This document shows positions 8,925-17,130 of a DNA stretch of 64,000 nucleotides, piece after piece. Source of the stretch: Lachnospiraceae bacterium (lineage in GTDB: Bacteria; Bacillota; Clostridia; Lachnospirales; Lachnospiraceae); NCBI GenBank assembly GCA_022845955.1, contig AP025576.1, forward strand, positions 1,302,001 through 1,366,000. Reading direction: 5' to 3'. Both the position numbers and the translations under genes were made by a program. Within the stretch, counting starts at the first letter, position 1, and each line of letters begins with the position of its first letter. The notes under the pieces were generated by a model. That model worked only from the letters and a program-made list of their open reading frames with translations, was not told where the DNA came from and searched no databases.

Positions 8925-9905
8925 ATGCGTTTAGGGAAGTCGGACATAGAAATAAAACCCGTTGGCCTGGGCTGTTGGGCTATTGGAGGACAATTCAGAG
9001 ATTTGGGCGCAGAAGCAGGCTGGGGGGATGTGGAAGACTCGGTTTCATTGAAAGCATTAAATATAGGTCTGGAAATGGGTATTCAGCTTCTGGATACGGC
9101 GAATATTTACGGTGCCGGGCACAGCGAAAAGCTTATCGGGCAGGTTATCAAAGGAAAAAGGGATAAAGTAATTGTTGCTACCAAATTTGGTATTTTATGT
9201 GATGAAGGAAAAAAATGTACAACAGGGCATATAACCAGCCGGGAAGATATCCGAAAATCATGTGAAGGCTCTCTGCGAAGGCTTGGGACAGATTACATAG
9301 ATATTTTCCATTTCCATCTTGGAGACTTTGAACCGGATGAAGCGGTGTGGGTAAGAGATGTTCTGGAGGATTTGGTTAAGGAAGGAAAAATCAGATATTA
9401 TGGGTGGTCCACACCGGATACAAAAAGAGCACGTGTTTTTGCGGAAGGAAAACATTGTATCAGTATGGAATTCGCCGAAAATGTAATGGAAGATAATCCT
9501 GATATGCGTGTTTTCTGCAGAGAATCAAAGCTGAGTGCCATATGCCGTACACCTTTAGCCATGGGGCTTCTTACGGGTAAATATAACAGCAGTTCGGTAT
9601 TCGGACAAGGAGATTTGCGCGGAAAGGATGCTCCGCCGTGGATGAATTATTACATAGACGGGAAACCCAATGAAATTTTATTGAACAAACTGGAAGCTGT
9701 CCGGGAAATATTGACATCGGGCGGTCGTACTCTGGCACAGGGATGCATTGCTTGGATATGGGGAACGGATTCCAATTGTATTCCCATTCCCGGATTCAAA
9801 AATGGAAAGCAGGTGGAAGAAAACCTGTCCGCACTGGATTACGGCCCATTGAAAGAGCAGGAAGTGATTCAAATCAGGAATATATTGGAAAAGGTATCAA
9901 ATTGA
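8925..9905 (+). CDS. Aldo/keto reductase family protein
   Basis: NAD(P)H-dependent oxidoreductase of the AKR (beta/alpha)8 superfamily, 326 residues. The catalytic tetrad is readable: D57, Y62 (in LDTANIYG), K87 (in VATKFG) and H131 (in DIFHFH). The cofactor-site motif near the C-terminus (IPIPGFKNGKQVEENL, about 286-301) is also present. The position inside the rhamnoside operon suggests it acts on a released sugar such as L-rhamnose or an aldose/ketose derived from it, but the sequence does not fix the substrate. No membrane segment or signal peptide is seen. Confidence 0.9.
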   Translation: MRLGKSDIEIKPVGLGCWAIGGQFRDLGAEAGWGDVEDSVSLKALNIGLEMGIQLLDTANIYGAGHSEKLIGQVIKGKRDKVIVATKFGILCDEGKKCTTGHITSREDIRKSCEGSLRRLGTDYIDIFHFHLGDFEPDEAVWVRDVLEDLVKEGKIRYYGWSTPDTKRARVFAEGKHCISMEFAENVMEDNPDMRVFCRESKLSAICRTPLAMGLLTGKYNSSSVFGQGDLRGKDAPPWMNYYIDGKPNEILLNKLEAVREILTSGGRTLAQGCIAWIWGTDSNCIPIPGFKNGKQVEENLSALDYGPLKEQEVIQIRNILEKVSN

Positions 9906-9962
9906 TATTGCCACGTCGGTTTGTTATGATAACAATAAGTAATTATAACTGAGGTGGAGTGC

Positions 9963-11705
9963 ATGGTTAAAAGGATATCATTATTCAATACGATACAAAT
10001 GAAAATTATGTTATTTTCCGCTATGCTTTCCATTGTTTCCAGTATACTGATAACGGGCTATTACTACAATTCTGCAAAGGATACGATTATAGAGAGCGTG
10101 GGGGAGGCCGCTATAGAAAATCTGGACAGTATTAATATCGCATTTGATAACAGACTGGAGAATGTCATATCTTTTTTAAGATATTTTGTTTCAAGCTATT
10201 CGGTAAGCTCTGTTCTTACCAGCGAAAAGCCTTATTATGATACCTATGAAGCAAAACTGATCAGCAGCCTTTTTAAAACCCTTATTCTTTCAAATGACAT
10301 GGTTGATTCCATAACCGTTTGTACGGAAAAGGGAAAGACCTATGCGGAAGGCAACGGAAATTATATGTATCAGTCCCGTCTGTGGGAAGCGTTTTACAGA
10401 CTGGAGAAGGAAGTTCCTTTTAATAACTGGTGTATGACACTACAGGAGAATCCTAATCCGTATATTGGGGGAGATTATGCTGTCGGGATTTATTATGTTA
10501 TTTATAATCTTAACAGCCTGGATCGTATCGGGTTTATAAATGTGATTATTAAACCAGAACTTTTTTTGGATCGGATACGGGAAAATACAGATAACAGGAG
10601 GATTATCCTGCTGGATGAAAACAATAATATTATATACCATGATGATATTACATTGACAGGAAGTAAAATCCCCGGTATGGAAAAAATGGATTTTGCGGGA
10701 AAGGATGGCTATTTTTCATATGGAGAAGGCCCGGAGGAAGCATTTGTTGTATATACAAAATCCGAGGTGACGGAGTGGAAGCTGGTGGAATTGATTCCCT
10801 ATGATTCCGCCATGCGTAATCTGGAATCCTTAAGGTTCTGGACCGTCTGTATTATTGTCGGGATTACCATGATATGCATATTGCTGTCCTATGCAGTATC
10901 CGCCAGAATATCCAGGCCGGTGCAGAAACTTAACGATGCCATGCTGCGGGTTTCAGATGGCGACTATAATACCACAGTTACCATTTATTCAAAAGATGAA
11001 ATTGGTCAGCTGGGAAACAGTTTCAATCGAATGATTAGCAAAATACAAGAATTAATCAGTGAAATATATAAAACGGAACAGAAGAAACATAAAAGTGATA
11101 TTGTTGCGCTTCAGGCTCAGATTAACCCGCATTTTTTGTATAATACGTTGAATTCCATTCATTGGATGGCCGTAATACACGGCATACCCAGTATCAGCGA
11201 AATGATTAACGCCCTGGTTAAGATTCTCAGATACAGTCTTGATTCCAGTGAAATGATGAGTTCCCTGGAAACGGAAATTGAGATGCTGGAACCCTATCTG
11301 TTTATCCAGAATGTGAGGTACAATAAAGGGATTGAATTTACATATGTAATACCGGAGCAAATGAACAGATTTCCCATACCCCGGCTGCTTTTGCAGCCGT
11401 TGGTAGAAAATGCCATCAGCCATGGGCTCAAACCAAAAGGAGGAAACGGGAATCTTCGGATAGATTGTTTTCAGGATGAAGCAGGGATATATATTGATGT
11501 GATAGATAACGGGGTAGGTTTCCCAAAAGAATATCCCGGATTTACTCCTTTTGAAGAATTATCCGTTCAGGAGAAGGAAGAAGGGGGGATTGGACTTTAC
11601 AATATTAATGAACGGATTAAATTACATTACGGACAGCAAGGAGGACTTCTTATCAAAAGCACAAAAGAATCAGGCACGGTTCTCCGTATGATTTTAGGCA
11701 AATAG
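9963..11705 (+). CDS. Sensor histidine kinase, YesM type
   Basis: Membrane sensor kinase for extracellular carbohydrate. I prefer the ATG at 9963 because GAGGTGG (9951-9957) lies just upstream; a GTG at 9954 is inside that site. An N-terminal membrane helix (about residues 13-33) and a large extracellular dCache-like domain precede a second helix (about 281-305). A HAMP linker (SRPVQKLNDAMLRVSDGDY) leads to the His_kinase domain with the phospho-acceptor in HFLYNTLNSIHW and the ATP-binding N-box LVENAISHGL and G-box DNGVGFP. This architecture is the YesM/LytS class. Its partner is almost certainly the AraC-type response regulator at 12824, with one gene between them. Confidence 0.94.
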   Translation: MVKRISLFNTIQMKIMLFSAMLSIVSSILITGYYYNSAKDTIIESVGEAAIENLDSINIAFDNRLENVISFLRYFVSSYSVSSVLTSEKPYYDTYEAKLISSLFKTLILSNDMVDSITVCTEKGKTYAEGNGNYMYQSRLWEAFYRLEKEVPFNNWCMTLQENPNPYIGGDYAVGIYYVIYNLNSLDRIGFINVIIKPELFLDRIRENTDNRRIILLDENNNIIYHDDITLTGSKIPGMEKMDFAGKDGYFSYGEGPEEAFVVYTKSEVTEWKLVELIPYDSAMRNLESLRFWTVCIIVGITMICILLSYAVSARISRPVQKLNDAMLRVSDGDYNTTVTIYSKDEIGQLGNSFNRMISKIQELISEIYKTEQKKHKSDIVALQAQINPHFLYNTLNSIHWMAVIHGIPSISEMINALVKILRYSLDSSEMMSSLETEIEMLEPYLFIQNVRYNKGIEFTYVIPEQMNRFPIPRLLLQPLVENAISHGLKPKGGNGNLRIDCFQDEAGIYIDVIDNGVGFPKEYPGFTPFEELSVQEKEEGGIGLYNINERIKLHYGQQGGLLIKSTKESGTVLRMILGK

Positions 11706-11774
11706 GAAAAGAAAATACAACTATTCGGCGGGTCGGCGCATTTACTGCGCATAAATTACACAGGGGGTATAACG

Positions 11775-12731
11775 ATGAACTACAGAGAAAGATTTTTCAA
11801 TGCAATGGATCAGAAACCGGTAGACAGGGTTCCCGTAGGCTTTTGGCACCACTTTCAGGGGGAAAATTGGACCGGTCAAAGGAATATTGATTCCCATATC
11901 AAGTATTACAAGGAAGTCCCTCTGGATTTTCTTAAAATAATGTGTGACGGCTACTTTGAATATCCATTCAGTGAGAAGATTGAAAAAGCATCCGACTGGA
12001 ACAAGCTTCGGCCGTTGGGAAAAGACTGTGAATATATTCGGGGACAGATAGAACGGGCCAAAGCCATAAACAGTATATTCCGGCAGGATAAGGTCTGTTT
12101 GTATAATGTATTTGTCCCCTTTACGGTTATCAGACATTCTACCAGCAGTGAAATGATTATGGCACATTTAAAGGAAAATCCGAAAGGAATCCATCATGCC
12201 ATGCGTGTGATTGCGGAAGATACGATAGATTTAATCCGTGGGCTCATGGAAGAGGCACAGTGTGATGGCCTGTATCTTCCGCTTCAGGGAGCGGAATACG
12301 GCAGATTCAGCAAAGAAGAATATGACGAGACAGCAGGCCTATATGATAAACTGATATATGATTTGAGCAATTATTATTCCGATTATAACGTAAGCCATAT
12401 GTGTGCCTGGGCAGGTGATAAAAACCATCTTGAATACTGGAAGGATGTGCCTGTGAAATGTGTGAACTGGGCAGTCAGTATTGAAGGTATGAGTCTGCCG
12501 GAAGGGAGGAAGTTTTTCGGAGGAAAAACATGTATGGGAGGTTTTGACAGCAGAAGTACAGGTCTTCTGAATACCGGTACAGAAGAAGAAATTAAAGCTT
12601 ATACCAAAAAACTAATTAAGGAATATGGGACAACCGGATTAATTCTGGGAGCGGATTGTACCATACCGGAACATATTGACACCGATCATATCCGATGGGT
12701 TGTGGAAGCTGCGGAGGAATATGGGGCGTAA
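11775..12731 (+). CDS. URO-D family protein with zinc-methyltransferase motif
   Basis: Belongs to the uroporphyrinogen decarboxylase superfamily (318 residues), but the context is carbohydrate use and not haem synthesis. Residues H208 and C210 (in SHMCAW) and C295 (in GADCTIP) form an H-x-C...C arrangement. This is the zinc ligand pattern of the MtaA/MtbA/CmuA cobalamin-methyltransferase branch, which true decarboxylases lack. The N-terminal MNYRERFFNAMDQKPVDRVPV is also characteristic of that branch. The gene lies between the kinase and its response regulator. A role in handling methyl groups of plant aglycones is possible, but no corrinoid protein is seen in the window, so function is unproven. 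GGGGG at 11763-11767 provides the ribosome binding site. Confidence 0.8.
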   Translation: MNYRERFFNAMDQKPVDRVPVGFWHHFQGENWTGQRNIDSHIKYYKEVPLDFLKIMCDGYFEYPFSEKIEKASDWNKLRPLGKDCEYIRGQIERAKAINSIFRQDKVCLYNVFVPFTVIRHSTSSEMIMAHLKENPKGIHHAMRVIAEDTIDLIRGLMEEAQCDGLYLPLQGAEYGRFSKEEYDETAGLYDKLIYDLSNYYSDYNVSHMCAWAGDKNHLEYWKDVPVKCVNWAVSIEGMSLPEGRKFFGGKTCMGGFDSRSTGLLNTGTEEEIKAYTKKLIKEYGTTGLILGADCTIPEHIDTDHIRWVVEAAEEYGA

Positions 12732-12759
12732 AGAAAATAAACGGTAAATACGGAGGCAT

Positions 12760-12790
12760 CAGCAGTAAAATCCACAGGATTTTACTGCTG
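12760..12790 (+). terminator. Perfect hairpin after the URO-D gene
   Basis: A 14-base perfect inverted repeat (12760-12773 with 12777-12790, loop ACA) is followed after a few bases by TTGTTTT. It sits between the URO-D gene and the response regulator. It probably acts as a partial terminator, since the T-run is not immediately adjacent. Confidence 0.65.
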
Positions 12791-12823
12791 GTGCTGAGGT
12801 TGTTTTAAGAATGGAATGATGGA

Positions 12824-14419
12824 ATGATTAAAGTATTGATTGTCGATGACGATTCCCTGACCAGAATCGGACTCATGAGTTCGATAGAATGGGAAGAAAA
12901 CGGTTTTCAGGTAATAGGTGAAGCCGAGTCAGGAGAAGAGGCGCTGGAAATGTGCAGGAGGCAGGTACCTGATATTATGCTTACAGATATATCCATGGCG
13001 GAAATGAATGGTATTGAACTTATTGAGAATATAAAAGAGAAGGGCTATGATATAAAAATTATTATATTGACCTGCTATGAAAATTTCTCTTTTCTTCATA
13101 AAGCCCTTCATATGGGGGTGGAGGATTATATTTTAAAGGTTGGGATGATGCCTTCCGATATACTGAAAGTATTACAGAAGGTAAAGGATAAATATTGGTC
13201 CGGCTTTTTGCCTGATAAAGAAAAAGATAAGGAAAATAACTACGAAAAGCTGGCGGCTGTGGAATCTGTTATCATGGGTTATGTGGATGATGAGGAAGAA
13301 ACGAAAGGTCTGATCAGCCGTTACAGTCTGCGCATTCCGGAAAAGGATTATTGTGTGCTGCAGATGAAAATTGTATATCAGACAGAAAACCATAATTATC
13401 ATCTCAACAGTATTTTATGTAAATCCATATTAAAGGTTCTATTGGAAACGGCACAAAAGGAATGTTTTGGGGAAATTGTGCAATGCAGCGAAGGAGAATT
13501 TGCGGCAGCATTGACCCTGCGGGAGGAAGGAGAAATAAGGGACAGTTATTACCGGTTATATCTTCTGGCCGTAAATATGGTAAAGCTTGTAAAGCAGAGT
13601 CTTGGAGTAGATATCTGTATTGGTATCAGTTCTCTGCACTATGGTTTTAAAAAGTACAGGAGAGCAGCGGAAGAGGCATCGGAAGCAATAAACAGCCGCT
13701 TTTTCCGGGAATCGGCAAATGGTGTTTATGAGCTGCATCAGACTGTTGAAACAGAGTACCAGGCAGGAAACAAGATTATAGCAGGGCATGTGAGAAATAT
13801 ATATGATTTTCTTATTTCCAATAACCGGGAAGAACTGATTCGCAGCGTTGCAGCAATAGAAAATGAAATCCGGGAAAACAAGATGAATATGCAAACAGCA
13901 CGTATGTATTTTATTTCTGTCTATATTTGTGCATCGGGAGTCCTTGACGGCATGGATGGTATGGATCTCAGCTGTGAGGAAGAAATGCTTGTACAGGGCA
14001 AGCAAATACTTTTCCAGGGCGAGTCTCTAAATGAGATAGCAGAGTATGTAAAAAATTATCTGCTTTTAGCAGCGGATAAATTTGCAGGCTTCAAGACTCG
14101 TAAAAAAAATGCAATTATAACTGTTGTATTAAACTATGTGGATTCCCATTATGCAGAGGAAATATCACTGGACAGTATTGCAGAGCGTTTTCATATAAAT
14201 ACCGCCTATTTTTGTAAGCTTTTCAAAAGCGTTACCGGTAAAACATTTATTGAATATCTGACTGATAAAAGAATTGAGATTGCCCGGAAATTATTAAAGA
14301 CAACTGATTTGAAAACTTATCAGGTGGCAGAAAATACGGGTTTTCAGACACCGGAGTACTTTTCTAAAATATTTAAAAAGATGACCGGTTATTCTCCAAA
14401 AGATTATAAAAACCTCTGA
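12824..14419 (+). CDS. Response regulator with AraC-type DNA-binding domain, YesN type
   Basis: Transcription activator paired with the YesM-like kinase. An N-terminal receiver domain shows the acidic pocket DDD (8-10), the phosphorylation site D55 in LTDISM and the conserved Lys in LKVG (about 104). A long middle region of about 290 residues follows, and a C-terminal pair of AraC helix-turn-helices (LDSIAERFHINTAYFCKLFK and VAENTGFQTPEYFSKIFKK, about 443-530). At 531 residues it has the usual YesN length. It most likely activates the importer/rhamnosidase genes upstream, giving that locus two layers of control together with the LacI repressor. Confidence 0.94.
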   Translation: MIKVLIVDDDSLTRIGLMSSIEWEENGFQVIGEAESGEEALEMCRRQVPDIMLTDISMAEMNGIELIENIKEKGYDIKIIILTCYENFSFLHKALHMGVEDYILKVGMMPSDILKVLQKVKDKYWSGFLPDKEKDKENNYEKLAAVESVIMGYVDDEEETKGLISRYSLRIPEKDYCVLQMKIVYQTENHNYHLNSILCKSILKVLLETAQKECFGEIVQCSEGEFAAALTLREEGEIRDSYYRLYLLAVNMVKLVKQSLGVDICIGISSLHYGFKKYRRAAEEASEAINSRFFRESANGVYELHQTVETEYQAGNKIIAGHVRNIYDFLISNNREELIRSVAAIENEIRENKMNMQTARMYFISVYICASGVLDGMDGMDLSCEEEMLVQGKQILFQGESLNEIAEYVKNYLLLAADKFAGFKTRKKNAIITVVLNYVDSHYAEEISLDSIAERFHINTAYFCKLFKSVTGKTFIEYLTDKRIEIARKLLKTTDLKTYQVAENTGFQTPEYFSKIFKKMTGYSPKDYKNL

Positions 14420-14434
14420 AATTCAGGGAAACCA

Positions 14435-14463
14435 TTGCAAAAGGAATGAAAATCCGATATAGT
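14435..14463 (+). promoter_or_regulatory. Promoter of the ECF transporter operon
   Basis: TTGCAA at 14435-14440, a 17-base spacer and TATAGT at 14458-14463 give a good sigma-A promoter starting 16 bases after the preceding stop. Transcription would start near 14470 and leave a leader of about 150 bases before the S-component gene. Confidence 0.65.
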
Positions 14464-14469
14464 TAGTTG

Positions 14470-14606
14470 AGTAGGGAACTTCAATTTCCAGGAGCAACCG
14501 ATCCCGGGAACTGAGGGTTTCCGGCAAAAGGCTACATAAGAATGGCCTGCCGGGGAGTGTCCGGCTTGCCGGAAAATTCCGCAGCAGCGCCGTAACACAC
14601 TTTTTT
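14470..14606 (+). ncRNA. Structured leader of the ECF operon, possible riboswitch or attenuator
   Basis: The leader can form alternative helices that exclude each other. CCGGCAA at 14521-14527 can pair either with TGCCGG at 14548-14553 or with TTGCCGG at 14566-14572. GCCGG at 14549-14553 can also pair with CCGGC at 14561-14565. A run of six or seven T at 14600-14606, preceded by ACAC that can pair with GTGT at 14557-14560, gives a possible terminator just before the ribosome binding site. Mutually exclusive pairing plus a T-run is typical of a regulatory leader. I do not recognise an FMN or TPP aptamer; there is faint similarity to the cobalamin core, too weak to assign. Confidence 0.5.
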
Positions 14607-14623
14607 ATGAGGAGGAGACCCAA

Positions 14624-15178
14624 ATGAAACAGAAATTCGGTATCAAAGAAGTCGTTGCAATCGGCATCGGAACCGCACTTTTCATCGTTCTCACCAATGT
14701 ACAGGTTCCTTTCGCCATCATCCCCAACACCGCTTTGCAGTCCAGAGTTGCAGTCCTGACATTTTTTTCGGCAGTTTTCGGACCTATCGTCGGCGGAGCT
14801 ATCGGCCTGATCGGACATGCACTGGGAGATGCGCTTTTTTATGGAAGCGTTTGGTGGAGCTGGGTGTTCCCGGATGCCCTGTTCGGTATCCTGATGGGAT
14901 TGTTTGCATCCAAGTATGCCATTAAGAACGGAGGCTTCAACGGCAAAGCGATTGCCCTGTTCAATGTTGTGCAGATTATTGCCAATGCCCTTGCCTGGAT
15001 TGTCCTCGCTCCTATCCTTGATATTTTGATTTATGCGGAGCCTTCCAACAAGGTATTTACCCAGGGTGTTCTTGCATTTATCGGTAATATTGTGGTAGCG
15101 GCTGTACTGGGGACACTGCTCGCCCTGGCATATTCCAAGATTGGGGCGAAATCGTCAAGTTTATCCAAGGAAGATTAA
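14624..15178 (+). CDS. ECF transporter S component, UPF0397 family
   Basis: Membrane substrate-capture subunit of an energy-coupling-factor vitamin transporter. The 184 residues hold about five hydrophobic helices. The motif GLIGHALGDALFYGSVWWSW, residues about 60-79, together with the N-terminal VVAIGIGTALF identify the UPF0397 family. Databases often label it a riboflavin-type S component, but the leader is not an FMN riboswitch, so the vitamin is uncertain. The gene heads a complete operon with a fused double ATPase and a T component. The ribosome binding site AGGAGGAG is strong. The stop codon lies inside the first unit of a tandem repeat. Confidence 0.88.
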   Translation: MKQKFGIKEVVAIGIGTALFIVLTNVQVPFAIIPNTALQSRVAVLTFFSAVFGPIVGGAIGLIGHALGDALFYGSVWWSWVFPDALFGILMGLFASKYAIKNGGFNGKAIALFNVVQIIANALAWIVLAPILDILIYAEPSNKVFTQGVLAFIGNIVVAAVLGTLLALAYSKIGAKSSSLSKED

Positions 15179-15219
15179 CTTCCTCGGAAGATTAACTTCC
15201 TCGGAAGATTAATTTCCTG
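15169..15219 (+). repeat. Three tandem 17-base hairpin repeats over the S-component stop codon
   Basis: Three head-to-tail 17-base units start at 15169, 15186 and 15203. The first two are identical (GGAAGATTAACTTCCTC) and the third has two changes. Each unit is itself a hairpin, GGAAG pairing with CTTCC. The first unit includes the last codons and the TAA of the S component. Confidence 0.85.
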
Positions 15220-15261
15220 AGAAGTTCAGCTGGCAGGACGCCATACCTGCGGCACAGCAGT

Positions 15262-15400
15262 CCCCACGAACTTAAATTCGGGGTATAAGAGAAGAATACC
15301 GGGAGGCATAGGTTCTGCCGTGGAAACGGTTCTGAGCCTGTGCCTCCGGGACTTCCTGCCCGGATAGAATCCGTTGCCGCGGATGGCTGTACGCAGGAAG
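15262..15400 (+). ncRNA. Structured RNA segment between ECF S component and ATPase
   Basis: Four stems follow in series: CCCC/GGGG at 15262-15283 with a bulge; a long stem of about 13 pairs between 15299-15312 and 15337-15350 capped by an inner CCGT/ACGG hairpin; CTTCCTGC (15352-15359) with GCAGGAAG (15393-15400); and, inside that, CGGAT/ATCCG at 15361-15373. Such density of structure over 140 bases just before the ATPase ribosome binding site suggests a regulatory or processing element. No known class recognised. Confidence 0.5.
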
Positions 15401-15420
15401 GGAAAAAAGTGAGGTAAAAT

Positions 15421-17130
15421 ATGACCCCGATTATTGAATTCAAGGATTATACATTTAAATACCGTTCTCAGGTAGAACCGACGCTGTACAATATAGACCT
15501 TGCGATTTATCCGGGTGAGAAAGTCCTGATAGTGGGACCCTCCGGATCCGGAAAATCCACACTGGCCCATTGTATCAACGGTCTGGTTCCTTTTTCATTT
15601 CCGGGGGAAAGCCAGGGGACGCTGATTGTGGGGGGAGAGGATCCTTCGAAGGCAGGGATTTTTGGTATGTCCAAGCTGGTCGGCACCGTGCTTCAGGATA
15701 CGGACGGACAGTTCATCGGCCTCACTGTGGCGGAGGATATCGCGTTCGCCCTGGAGAATGATTGTGTGCCTCAGGAGGAAATGTTTTCAAAGGTTGATGA
15801 AGTGGCAGAAACCGTGGATGTAAAATCACTGTTAAGCCATGCCCCCACGGAGCTGTCAGGCGGCCAGAAGCAAAGAGTTTCCATGGCCGGCGTTCTGATA
15901 GATGACGTGGACATTCTGTTATTTGATGAACCTTTGGCAAATCTTGACCCGGCAACCGGGAAAAAAGCCATAGACTTAATCGATAAAATCAGCCGGACGA
16001 CCGGTAAAACCGTGCTTATTATCGAACACAGGCTGGAGGATGCCCTATACCGGGATGTGGATCGGATTGTGGTAGTGGGAGATGGCCGGATTGTCGCGGA
16101 CAAAAAGCCGGACGAGCTGCTCTGTACGGACATCCTTGAGAAAGAAGGGATCCGGGAGCCGCTGTATATCACGGCTTTAAAGCATGCCGGCTGCGAAATT
16201 GTCCGGGAAACCTGTCCCCAGCATATTGAAAGTATGGATCTGGAGCCTTACAAGGAAAAGATACAGGCGTGGTACCGGAAGGCCCAGCTTCCTCCTGCCC
16301 GGCCCGGAAAGGAATCGGCCCTGGAGGTACTGGATTTGGATTTCTCCTATATTACAGGAAATCCGGTTCTCCGGAATATTGCATTTAAAATAGAAAAAGG
16401 GGAAATGCTCAGCATTGTAGGGAAAAACGGTGCAGGAAAAAGTACCCTTTCCAATCTGGTGTGCGGTTTTATTAACCCGGACAGAGGGAGCATTCTGCTG
16501 GGCGGTACGGACATTTCCACCAAATCCATAAAGGAACGGGGCGAGGTAATCGGCCTTGTCATGCAGAATCCCAATCAGATGATCAGCAAACCTATGATAT
16601 ATGATGAAGTGGCATTGGGGCTGGTGGTACGGGGTGTTCCCGAAGAAGAAGTGAAGGAACGGGTCTTTGAAACGCTGAAGATCTGCGGTTTGTATCCTTT
16701 TCGTAACTGGCCCGTCTCTGCACTGAGCTTCGGACAGAAAAAGAGGGTGACCATCGCCTCTATCCTCGTAATGAATCCGGAGGTCCTGATTCTGGACGAG
16801 CCTACGGCGGGACAGGATTTCAGGCATTATACGGAAATTATGGATTTTCTGAAGGAAATCAATGACCGCCTGGGGATTACCATTATGATGATCACTCACG
16901 ATATGCATCTGATGCTGGAATATACGGACCGGGCTATTGTCATTGCGGACGGCGAGCTGATAGCGGACGATATCCCCGCCAGAGTATTGACCAGTGAAGC
17001 CATAGCGGATAAAGCATACCTGAAAAAGACATCGCTGTATGACCTGGCGGTGAGATGCGGGATCCCGGATCCTTCCGGTTTTGTAGAACGGTTTATCTAT
17101 TATGAAAGAGAGGAGAGAGCCAATGGCTAG
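15421..17130 (+). CDS. ECF transporter double ATPase (two fused ABC domains)
   Basis: Cytoplasmic energy module of the ECF transporter, with two nucleotide-binding domains in one 569-residue chain. Domain 1 has Walker A GPSGSGKST (39-47), signature LSGGQ (145-149) and Walker B LLFDE (166-170). Domain 2 has Walker A GKNGAGKST (334-342), signature LSFGQ (435-439) and Walker B LILDE (456-460). Both domains have intact catalytic Glu residues. Fused EcfA/EcfA' proteins of this kind usually accompany the UPF0397 S component. The stop overlaps the start of the T component by eight bases, so translation is coupled. This module could in principle also energise the orphan ThiT encoded about 2 kb away. 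Confidence 0.95.
   Translation: MTPIIEFKDYTFKYRSQVEPTLYNIDLAIYPGEKVLIVGPSGSGKSTLAHCINGLVPFSFPGESQGTLIVGGEDPSKAGIFGMSKLVGTVLQDTDGQFIGLTVAEDIAFALENDCVPQEEMFSKVDEVAETVDVKSLLSHAPTELSGGQKQRVSMAGVLIDDVDILLFDEPLANLDPATGKKAIDLIDKISRTTGKTVLIIEHRLEDALYRDVDRIVVVGDGRIVADKKPDELLCTDILEKEGIREPLYITALKHAGCEIVRETCPQHIESMDLEPYKEKIQAWYRKAQLPPARPGKESALEVLDLDFSYITGNPVLRNIAFKIEKGEMLSIVGKNGAGKSTLSNLVCGFINPDRGSILLGGTDISTKSIKERGEVIGLVMQNPNQMISKPMIYDEVALGLVVRGVPEEEVKERVFETLKICGLYPFRNWPVSALSFGQKKRVTIASILVMNPEVLILDEPTAGQDFRHYTEIMDFLKEINDRLGITIMMITHDMHLMLEYTDRAIVIADGELIADDIPARVLTSEAIADKAYLKKTSLYDLAVRCGIPDPSGFVERFIYYEREERANG

Noticed and set aside
11775..12731. Uroporphyrinogen decarboxylase (haem synthesis)
   Set aside because: No haem genes nearby, and the zinc ligand pattern H-x-C...C belongs to the methyltransferase branch.
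14441..14480. Resemblance to the 3' half of a TPP riboswitch (CCGATATAGTTAGT...GTAGGGAAC)
   Set aside because: The 5' half with GGGG and CTGAGA is absent and the required arm does not pair; the segment is better explained as the promoter TTGCAA-17-TATAGT.
14470..14606. Cobalamin riboswitch in the ECF leader
   Set aside because: AGGGAA and a GAGC...CCCG...ACTG-like string are present, but the GGTG-AAA loop and the B12 box are not found. Kept only as an unassigned leader.
15169..15219. CRISPR array
   Set aside because: Units are 17 bases and contiguous with no spacers.
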